The position numbers and the translations under genes are program-made. A DNA stretch of 9,533 bases. Source: JAZLDV01 sp045614925 (GTDB lineage: Bacteria; Bacillota_I; Bacilli_A; Erysipelotrichales; Coprobacillaceae). Under the pieces are notes generated by a model that worked only from the letters and a program-made list of their open reading frames with translations, did no database searches and was not told the DNA's origin. The first letter of the stretch is position 1, and each line of letters opens with the position of its first letter. The stretch covers positions 1-9,533 of the forward strand of contig JAZLDV010000136.1 in assembly GCA_045614925.1 (NCBI GenBank), in the 5' to 3' direction. Positions 5,471 through 9,533 of this stretch are shown here, piece after piece.

Positions 5471-5899
5471 TTGGAACATTTAAAGAATCTAGATATTTTT
5501 AATGTTTATTATGAAATAAAGGCAATAGAAAGAAAAATAGATTTACTCTTAACATTAAGAGCAACAACTGAAGGAATAAAACCAAATAAATTAAAAGAAA
5601 TATTAGTAGATGGTGGGTTTAGGGAAAATGATGTAATTCTAAATGCTATTATAAAAAAGGACAAATATACTGAAAGTTTACAGATGCTATATAAAGAGAA
5701 AAATGCTTATGAGAAATACATATTAGAAGAAATAGACAGATTAAGACTTATTTACCCACAAATGGCAATTATTTATTTCAGAGATTATGAAAAGTTAAAA
5801 TGGAATGATATAGCTAAAAAGATGAACTATAGTGAGAAACAAGTTAGAAGATATTATAGTAATTATAGAGAAAAGTCGAAACATAATAGAAAAAATTGA
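5471..5899 (+). CDS. Sigma-70 region-4-like / ArpU-type phage late regulator
   Basis: The product is 142 aa. The N-terminal helical region (YYEIKAIERKIDLLLTLR, 13-30, and a long helix about 68-92) is followed by a C-terminal HTH, YFRDYEKLKWNDIAKKMNYSEKQVRRYYSNYREK (102-135). This matches the layout of sigma-region-4-like proteins (ArpU/DUF1492 type) that Firmicutes phages encode at the end of the early/middle region and that control late genes. The start is a TTG at 5471, supported by AGGTGAG (5460-5466) four bases upstream; no in-frame ATG occurs until deep in the protein. The next feature downstream is a promoter with dyad and direct repeats, a natural target for this regulator. Family assignment is by layout; DNA target and direction of regulation are inference. 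Confidence 0.65.
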   Translation: MEHLKNLDIFNVYYEIKAIERKIDLLLTLRATTEGIKPNKLKEILVDGGFRENDVILNAIIKKDKYTESLQMLYKEKNAYEKYILEEIDRLRLIYPQMAIIYFRDYEKLKWNDIAKKMNYSEKQVRRYYSNYREKSKHNRKN

Positions 5900-5905
5900 T
5901 AATGT

Positions 5906-5940
5906 CCAACAATGACCAATTTGTATATGTTATAATTGGT
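5906..5940 (+). promoter_or_regulatory. Operator-like repeats around the late promoter
   Basis: ACCAATT (5915-5921) and AATTGGT (5934-5940) form a 7-bp dyad with a 12-base spacer that covers the -10 box. Overlapping the left arm, CCAA occurs in direct repeat at 5906-5909 and 5916-5919, exactly ten bases (one helical turn) apart, in the context GWCCAAY. Further ATTGGT/ACCAA words occur at 6011-6016 and 6125-6129. The pattern fits binding of a dimeric regulator, the obvious candidate being the HTH protein encoded just upstream. Confidence 0.45.
5928..5936 (+). promoter_or_regulatory. Extended -10 promoter (TGTTATAAT)
   Basis: TG (5928-5929) plus one base plus TATAAT (5931-5936) is a consensus extended -10 element; transcription would start near 5943. 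No good TTGACA-like -35 lies at 16-18 bases, which is typical when an extended -10 or an activator compensates. It is placed 29 bases after the HTH gene and drives rightward into the structured RNA and the late genes. Confidence 0.6.
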
Positions 5941-5942
5941 AC

Positions 5943-6171
5943 AATGAGATAGGTATCAAGTGAGGTAATATTTCATTAAGAGATTTCTCTCGATATATCA
6001 CATCACCTTAATTGGTGGTGTTAGGAACAACATAAAAAAATATAAGATGTTAAAAATAGAGCATTGTCCTGCTTTATCACCTATGTTGTTTCTAATACTG
6101 CTAATTAAAAGCAGATGCAAATTGACCAAGTGTTAATATTGCGGCGAGAACATAGAAATATGTTCTTTTTT
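5943..6171 (+). ncRNA. Unclassified structured RNA / attenuating leader with 27-pair stem and pseudoknot
   Basis: The 286 bases between genes (5900-6185) hold no ORF but strong RNA structure. Bases 6008-6034 pair with 6082-6108 in 27 consecutive pairs, 22 Watson-Crick and five G-U. Within the 47-base loop, GCAT (6061-6064) and CTGCTT (6069-6074) are complementary to ATGC (6115-6118) and AAGCAG (6109-6114), giving a 10-pair pseudoknot with a four-base bulge that folds the apical loop onto the 3' flank. Upstream, 5958-6007 forms an imperfect stem capped by GAGA/TCTC (5980-5983/5988-5991). The transcript would begin near 5943 and end at the terminator 6147-6171, about 225 nt. It could be a stand-alone RNA or a leader controlling read-through into the late genes. 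It matches no riboswitch or phage RNA class that I can recall. Confidence 0.6.
6147..6171 (+). terminator. Intrinsic terminator at the end of the structured RNA
   Basis: AGAACATA (6147-6154) pairs perfectly with TATGTTCT (6159-6166) around a GAAA tetraloop and is followed by five further T residues (6167-6171). Just upstream is GCGGCG, unusually GC-rich for this DNA. The terminator ends only three bases before the GGAGG SD (6175-6179) of the tail chaperone gene, so it would either define a discrete RNA or act as an attenuator for late transcription. Confidence 0.75.
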
Positions 6172-6185
6172 AATGGAGGAAGAAG

Positions 6186-6539
6186 ATGGAAAAAATAATT
6201 AGAATATCAAACAAAGACTACAAGATGAAAGCAAGTGCTTTAACACAATTTAGTTATAGGAATGAAACAGGTAGAAGTTTTTTAACTGATTTACAAAAAC
6301 TAACTGAACTAAAAGACATTAAAGAAGATTTTGCAAGTAATATTGAAGCTTTAGATAATGTAAGTGATTTATTATTAAGAATGGCATATATTATGGTAAA
6401 AGAAGCAGATAAATCACAAGCAACAAATTTTGAAGAGTTTTTAGGTGGAATTGAGAATCTATATGATGATACTAATTGGATTCAAGAAGTATTAGAATTA
6501 GCTTGTTCACCCTTATCAAGGCAATTACAAAACAATTAA
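6186..6539 (+). CDS. Tail assembly chaperone, short form (gpG-like)
   Basis: The product is 117 aa. The N-terminus MEKIIRISNKDYKMKASALTQFSYRNETGRSFLTDL is the familiar opening of Firmicutes siphophage tail assembly chaperones: a short beta hairpin, then a helix with F-x-Y and TGRSF. Helices ending in LLLRMAYIMVKEAD, NFEEFLGGIENLYDD and WIQEVLELACSPLSRQLQ follow. Such proteins coat the tape measure protein while the tail tube polymerises. As in that family, an overlapping frame (to 6726) encodes an extension made by frameshifting. SD GGAGG (6175-6179) lies six bases before the ATG, directly behind a terminator. The location, first gene after the late promoter and before the HNH/terminase region, is unusual, because these genes normally lie between the major tail protein and the tape measure. 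Confidence 0.65.
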   Translation: MEKIIRISNKDYKMKASALTQFSYRNETGRSFLTDLQKLTELKDIKEDFASNIEALDNVSDLLLRMAYIMVKEADKSQATNFEEFLGGIENLYDDTNWIQEVLELACSPLSRQLQNN

Positions 6540-6588
6540 GACTAAATCCAATAATAATGATCCTATAGATGAGTTTGAAGTAATTGCC
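6510..6588 (+). promoter_or_regulatory. Candidate +1 programmed frameshift signal
   Basis: CCC T (6510-6513) can let the Pro-tRNA slip from CCC to CCT, moving translation from the short-chaperone frame to the +1 frame. Six bases later, GGCAATTAC (6520-6528) pairs perfectly with GTAATTGCC (6580-6588), a 9-bp stem closing a 51-base loop that could stimulate slippage. The zero-frame stop is 6537-6539, and the +1 frame is open from 6502 to TGA 6724-6726. CCC-U +1 sites are known for Listeria phage PSA and for SPP1 tail genes. Confidence 0.6.
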
Positions 6589-6726
6589 CTAGCAAAGAGA
6601 TTAAACATAACAATGGAAGATATGTCTAATATGAGTTTTGTGAGTTTAATTAATATTTTATTATCAAGTGTTGAAGAACATGAACAAAAAGCAACTCAAG
6701 AGGACATAGACAAAATATTTGGGTGA
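6514..6726 (+). CDS. Frameshift extension of the tail assembly chaperone (gpT-like)
   Basis: In the +1 frame, bases 6514-6723 encode 70 residues after the shift: a polar linker (KTIKTKSNNNDPIDEFE) and a helical domain, VIALAKRLNITMEDMSNMSFVSLINILLSSVEEHEQKATQEDIDKIFG. The MTMEDMSNMSFVSLINIL-like helix pair is the type of domain found in the T part of G-T chaperones. No SD precedes its internal ATGs (6613, 6622), so independent initiation is unlikely. The fusion protein would be 109 + 70 = 179 aa. In tail assembly the G-T fusion bridges the tape measure and the tube protein at a low ratio relative to G. Confidence in the coding potential is higher than in the exact slip position. Confidence 0.6.
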   Translation, partial: YQGNYKTIKTKSNNNDPIDEFEVIALAKRLNITMEDMSNMSFVSLINILLSSVEEHEQKATQEDIDKIFG

Positions 6727-6735
6727 GGTGAGAAT

Positions 6736-7341
6736 ATGATACCAAAAAAGATACATTATATTTGGTTTGGTAAAGGTGAAAAAAATGAAAGAGTAAAACA
6801 TTGTATAGAAAGTTGGAAAAAGTATTTATCAGATTATGAAATAATTGAGTGGAATGAAGATAATTTTGATATAAACTACAATGATTTTACTAGAAAAGCT
6901 TATGAAAATAAAAAATGGGCTTTTGTAAGTGATGTTGCTAGATTATGGATATTATACAATGAAGGTGGAATATACATGGACACAGATGTTGAGGTATACA
7001 AACCATTAGATGATTTTTTAAATGAAGAAGGTTTTACAGGATTTGAAGATGTGCATTACCCTGTTACAGCAACAATGGGTGCAGTTAAAGGCAATCCTGT
7101 TATTAAATTAATGTTAGATTATTATAATTGTATTGATTTTAAATTATATGAAAATTGGCAAGATTATATTAAGTATCAAGAAACTAATACTTGTATAATG
7201 AGTAATATATTTAGTTTATTAGGTGTAGATAGAGATATGAATGCAACTCAAAGAATAAAACATTTCACTATTTACCCTCAATCTTACTTTTTTACAAAAG
7301 ATGAAGGTTGGACTTGGCATAGTTTTAATGGTAGTTGGTGA
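6736..7341 (+). CDS. GT32-like glycosyltransferase (DxD sugar transferase)
   Basis: The product is 201 aa. The opening MIPKKIHYIWFGKGEKNERVKHCIESWKKYLSDYEIIEWNEDNF is the classic start of Gly_transf_sug / GT32 (OCH1-like) enzymes. VSDVARLWILYNEGGIYMDTDVEVYKPLD (64-92) contains the donor and metal-binding DxD (Asp82-Thr-Asp84). It ends WHSFNGSW, equivalent to the H-x-F-x-GSW block near the catalytic end; family members often continue for 20-40 residues, so this may be a minimal or slightly truncated version. It probably transfers a nucleotide sugar to a phage structural protein, phage DNA or a host surface glycan. SD GAGGTGAG precedes ATG 6736. A GT-B enzyme begins three bases after its stop, so the two likely act on the same acceptor in sequence. 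Confidence 0.85.
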   Translation: MIPKKIHYIWFGKGEKNERVKHCIESWKKYLSDYEIIEWNEDNFDINYNDFTRKAYENKKWAFVSDVARLWILYNEGGIYMDTDVEVYKPLDDFLNEEGFTGFEDVHYPVTATMGAVKGNPVIKLMLDYYNCIDFKLYENWQDYIKYQETNTCIMSNIFSLLGVDRDMNATQRIKHFTIYPQSYFFTKDEGWTWHSFNGSW

Positions 7342-7344
7342 GAT

Positions 7345-8493
7345 ATGATAGAACATGACAATATTTTATACATAAGAGATATATCACCTTTAGGTGGTGT
7401 AGAAACTTTTGTATGGGAAATGGTAAAAAAATATCAGGATTATGATATAGCTGTTGTATACAAAACAGCTGATTTAAAGCAATTAGCAAGATTAAAAAAA
7501 TACTGCTGCTGTTATGAACATAGAAACCAAAAAATATTTTGCAAGGTAGCAATAATAAATTGGGATACTTCAATAATTGATTTTATTAATGAAGGTGCTG
7601 AAATATACCAAGTTATTCATGGTGATTATACTAATAAAGCTTATACTTGGAAACCATTAACACACCCAAGAATAAAAGAATATATAGGTGTAACCAAATT
7701 TGTTGCTGATGGGTTTAAAAAAATGATGGGTTGCAAAAACACCACATATAGTTATAACCCTTTAACAATAAATGAAGATGAAAAAATGTTGATTTTGGTA
7801 AGTGCAACTAGGTTAAGCCCAATAAAAGGCAAAAATAGAATGCAGCTATTAGCCAATGCACTAGATAATGCTAATGTTAAATATATATGGTATGTATTTA
7901 CTAATGATAATAATGCTATAAGAAGTGATAATGTAGTATATATGAAACCTAGATTAGATGTAGGTAGGTGGATCAGTAAAGCTGATTATGTAGTTCAGTT
8001 AAGTGATACAGAAGCATGTAGTTATACTATTAATGAATCACTATATAGAAATATACCTGTAATAGTAACACCATTACCTTATCTTGAAGAGATAGGTGTT
8101 AAAGATGGATTAAATGCTTGGGTATTAGACTTTGATTGTTCTAATATGCAACACATAGTAGATAACATAATGAATAAACCAAAGTTTATATTTAAGCAAT
8201 TAAATGATAGATATGATGAGTTGTTATCACACACACCATCACATTTTAAGGAGGACAAGATAATGAAGGTTAAAGTAGAAGCATTAGATACTTATGAGAT
8301 GTTTAATGTAACAGATAGTGGACTTGGTAGAGTACCTAAAGCAGGAGAACAATTTGAAGTAACTAAAGAAAGACTTAATGTACTACTTGGTAATAATGCA
8401 GGTGGTAGAGTTTATGTTAAGATAGTAGAACCTGTAGAAGAAGTTAAGAAAGCAATACTACCTAAAAAAGAAACTAAAAGAAAGAAAAAATAA
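7345..8493 (+). CDS. GT4-like glycosyltransferase fused to a small phage domain
   Basis: The product is 382 aa. Residues 1-300 form a GT-B glycosyltransferase: GGVETF (17-22) in the N-terminal acceptor domain, a CCC run (54-56), LVSATRLSPIKGKNRM (151-166) opening the donor domain, and EACSYTINE (223-231), the E-x7-E motif of GT4 enzymes, followed by SLYRNIPVIVTPLPYLEE. From Met307 the protein changes to a separate 76-residue module (MKVKVEALDTYEMF ... GEQFEVTKERLNVLLGNN ... VYVKIVE) with a Lys-rich tail, resembling small stand-alone phage proteins. A strong SD directly before Met307 suggests the module is also made alone. It lies between a GT32-like enzyme and an HNH nuclease and begins with GGTGAG at seven bases or less before the ATG. 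The acceptor cannot be told from sequence; modification of virions or host envelope are the main options. Confidence 0.8.
   Translation: MIEHDNILYIRDISPLGGVETFVWEMVKKYQDYDIAVVYKTADLKQLARLKKYCCCYEHRNQKIFCKVAIINWDTSIIDFINEGAEIYQVIHGDYTNKAYTWKPLTHPRIKEYIGVTKFVADGFKKMMGCKNTTYSYNPLTINEDEKMLILVSATRLSPIKGKNRMQLLANALDNANVKYIWYVFTNDNNAIRSDNVVYMKPRLDVGRWISKADYVVQLSDTEACSYTINESLYRNIPVIVTPLPYLEEIGVKDGLNAWVLDFDCSNMQHIVDNIMNKPKFIFKQLNDRYDELLSHTPSHFKEDKIMKVKVEALDTYEMFNVTDSGLGRVPKAGEQFEVTKERLNVLLGNNAGGRVYVKIVEPVEEVKKAILPKKETKRKKK
8263..8493 (+). CDS. Internal start: small phage structural-type protein within the GT4 reading frame
   Basis: AAGGAGG (8248-8254), the best SD in the window, lies eight bases before an in-frame ATG at 8263 and would give a 76-aa protein: MKVKVEALDTYEMF, then GRVPKAGEQFEVTKERLNVLL, a beta strand VYVKIVEPVEE, and a basic tail PKKETKRKKK. 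Small proteins of the pattern MKVK...GE.FEV...R...L...VE plus a Lys-rich end are frequent among structural genes of Firmicutes phages, often near capsid genes. The frame is shared with the glycosyltransferase, so there are two products if both starts are used. Its role is unknown; the architecture suggests loss of a stop codon between two formerly separate genes. Confidence 0.6.
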   Translation: MKVKVEALDTYEMFNVTDSGLGRVPKAGEQFEVTKERLNVLLGNNAGGRVYVKIVEPVEEVKKAILPKKETKRKKK

Positions 8494-8832
8494 ATGAGTT
8501 ATGGAATTAGAAAGAAGTTCTATCAAAGTAAAGCATGGAATGATGTTAGAAAGACAGTATGGTTAAAACAAAACCTACTATGCAATAGATGTCATAGACC
8601 TGTTTATGTTGATGGTATATCTGATTACATACCTAAAGGTATGAGAAGAACAGGAATAGTTCATCATAAGATATATTTAGATGAATCTAACATAAGTGAT
8701 AAAGACATAACACTAGGAATAGATAATCTAGAAGGATTATGTAAAGATTGTCACGAAAAAGAACATGCTAGAGGTCAAGGAATTAGAAAAGGTTATAGAT
8801 TCGATGATGATGGTAACCTAGTAAAGGAATAG
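8494..8832 (+). CDS. Phage HNH endonuclease of the terminase-adjacent type
   Basis: The product is 112 aa. MSYGIRKKFYQSKAWNDVRKTV is the usual start of this phage family. CNRC (30-33) and CKDCHEKEH (83-91) supply zinc ligands; IVHHKIYLD (56-63) carries the first catalytic His (57-58), NLEGLC (78-83) the Asn, and the last His is in HEKEH. This small HNH protein typically sits immediately upstream of terS and, in HK97-like phages, works with terminase in cos cleavage and packaging. The ATG abuts the previous TAA with no spacer, so translation is probably coupled. A second HNH gene is inserted directly after it, which separates it from the expected terminase. Confidence 0.9.
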   Translation: MSYGIRKKFYQSKAWNDVRKTVWLKQNLLCNRCHRPVYVDGISDYIPKGMRRTGIVHHKIYLDESNISDKDITLGIDNLEGLCKDCHEKEHARGQGIRKGYRFDDDGNLVKE

Positions 8833-8835
8833 ATT

Positions 8836-9495
8836 ATGAATATATATACACCATTAAAAGAAAGAGAAAAACATTTTATTAAAAGATTAAATGATAAATT
8901 CCCATCATTTGAATATGTATGTGGTTATGAACATAGTGATAAACCTGTATTATTAAGATGTAAGATATGTGGTTATGAGTTTGAAAGAACAGCACAAGTT
9001 GTAAGACATAATAAAAAACTTATATGTATTCATTGTGATGAAATATATAGAGATAATAAAAGGGTAGAAAAAGAAATAGATAAACAAATAAAGAGATTAT
9101 TAAAACAACAAGAGATGGAAATAAAAAAGTTTTATCTATGGTTAAAAAGAAACACATTACATATTAAGCATTGTAAATATTGTGGGGAAGAAATATTAAC
9201 TGATAATAAAAATAAAACAATGTGTATTTGTTGTTATCATAAACGCAATAAGAAACATAGTACTAAATCATTACAAAAACTATATAAAAGAGATAAAGGA
9301 ATTTGTTATATATGTGGTGGGAAATGTAACTATGAAGATTATATAGTAAGAGATGGAACAATAATATGTGGTGATTACTATCCTAGTATTGAACATGTTA
9401 TACCTTTATGCAAAGGTGGAACTGATAATTGGGATAATATAAGACTAGCACATAGAAAATGTAATAATATAAAGGGAGACAAACAAATTGTTTGA
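8836..9495 (+). CDS. Multi-zinc-finger HNH endonuclease (homing-type)
   Basis: The product is 219 aa with three zinc-binding parts. An N-terminal treble-clef-like ribbon (YEHSDKPVLLRCKICGYEFERTAQVV, with Cys42/45 and Cys64/67) is followed by a Lys/Glu helix (72-105). A second CxxC pair follows (CKYC 113-116, CICC 130-133). The C-terminal HNH domain has CYICGGKC (157-164), IEHVIPLCKGG (His187), DNWDNIRLAHRKCNN (Asn201, His206, Cys209). This architecture is common in free-standing phage homing endonucleases whose N-terminal fingers read the target. SD AAGGA lies before ATG 8836, three bases after the previous stop. It probably cleaves phage genomes lacking it near this locus and so spreads by repair. 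It may have invaded the space between the packaging HNH gene and terminase. Confidence 0.85.
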   Translation: MNIYTPLKEREKHFIKRLNDKFPSFEYVCGYEHSDKPVLLRCKICGYEFERTAQVVRHNKKLICIHCDEIYRDNKRVEKEIDKQIKRLLKQQEMEIKKFYLWLKRNTLHIKHCKYCGEEILTDNKNKTMCICCYHKRNKKHSTKSLQKLYKRDKGICYICGGKCNYEDYIVRDGTIICGDYYPSIEHVIPLCKGGTDNWDNIRLAHRKCNNIKGDKQIV

Positions 9496-9533
9496 AGGGG
9501 GTATCTCTAAAATTGTCTATTCTATAGGGGGTC
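9496..9533 (+). other. G-rich, possible cos/packaging region at the window edge
   Basis: After the last stop, AGGGGGT occurs at 9496-9502 and 9526-9532, thirty bases (about three helical turns) apart, in DNA otherwise poor in G. A G-run block between an HNH gene and the small terminase is where many Firmicutes cos phages keep their cos site. No coding start is visible before the window ends. Confidence 0.35.

Noticed and set aside
5900..6185. Group I intron or tRNA in the non-coding stretch
   Set aside because: I see no conserved P/Q/R/S-like core, no G-binding site sequence, and no T-loop GTTCGAATC or acceptor pairing; the two flanking genes are also not halves of one gene.
5943..6539. Type III toxin-antitoxin layout (promoter, pseudoknotted RNA, terminator, gene)
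   Set aside because: The order resembles ToxI/ToxN, but there are no tandem RNA repeats and the downstream protein looks like a tail assembly chaperone with a frameshift extension, not a ToxN-type RNase.
7325..7573. Minus-strand ORF across the two glycosyltransferases
   Set aside because: Overlaps two genes with clear family motifs and lacks an SD; composition is that of an antisense shadow.
1..9533. CRISPR array or insertion sequence
   Set aside because: No regularly spaced direct repeats, transposase gene or terminal inverted repeats with target duplications were seen.

Overview
The window is about 9.5 kb of very AT-rich DNA. All genes are on the + strand and tightly packed, mostly with ATGA-type stop/start overlaps and AGGAG-like ribosome binding sites. 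The standard code fits: TGA is used as a stop, TGG for Trp, and AGA/AAA/GAA codons dominate. The content (recombination genes, ssb, a phage-type cytosine methyltransferase, a late-regulator-like HTH protein, a tail assembly chaperone, HNH nucleases) points to a temperate or virulent tailed phage, or a prophage, of a low-GC Bacillota host such as a clostridial or Erysipelotrichia-like gut bacterium. The host call is inference from composition and family resemblance.

Layout. (1) 1-1773 is an early DNA-metabolism operon: the acidic end of an unknown gene, a Rad52/ERF-like single-strand annealing candidate, a small acidic protein, a NinB-like recombination protein and SSB. (2) 1774-1890 is a structured spacer with two hairpins. 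(3) 1891-2605 holds a coiled-coil protein and a zinc-ribbon protein; an 11-bp perfect inverted repeat spans the boundary to the next gene. (4) 2650-4561 is a C5 cytosine methyltransferase broken into two frames exactly after its catalytic Pro-Cys-Gln motif by seven apparent extra bases. Its variable domain carries a degenerate repeat array. (5) 4558-5461 holds four small unknown proteins, two of them (49 aa each) short enough to be missed easily; a shared LGDKE-coding/RBS word recurs three times. (6) 5471-5899 is a sigma-region-4/ArpU-like protein, probably the late transcription regulator.

(7) 5900-6185 is the only sizeable gene-free stretch and the most interesting part of the window. It has an extended -10 promoter inside an ACCAATT/AATTGGT inverted repeat, then about 225 bases predicted to fold into an uninterrupted 27-pair stem with a pseudoknot between its apical loop and 3' flank, then an intrinsic terminator placed directly in front of a strong RBS. 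I read this as a phage structured RNA or attenuating leader that I cannot assign to a known class.

(8) 6186-6726 is a tail assembly chaperone pair (G and G-T type) joined by a candidate +1 frameshift: a CCC-T slip site, a 6-nt spacer and a 9-bp stem. (9) 6736-8493 has two glycosyltransferases, GT32-like and GT4-like. The second is fused in frame to a small phage-type domain that has its own strong internal SD and ATG. (10) 8494-9495 has two consecutive HNH endonucleases, the first of the kind usually found just upstream of the small terminase gene. They are followed by a G-rich, cos-like tail running off the window.

Together the window probably covers the junction between the early/middle region and the late operon, with the HTH protein, the promoter and the structured RNA as the switch. 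Having a tail chaperone and glycosyltransferases before the HNH/terminase block is an unusual order.
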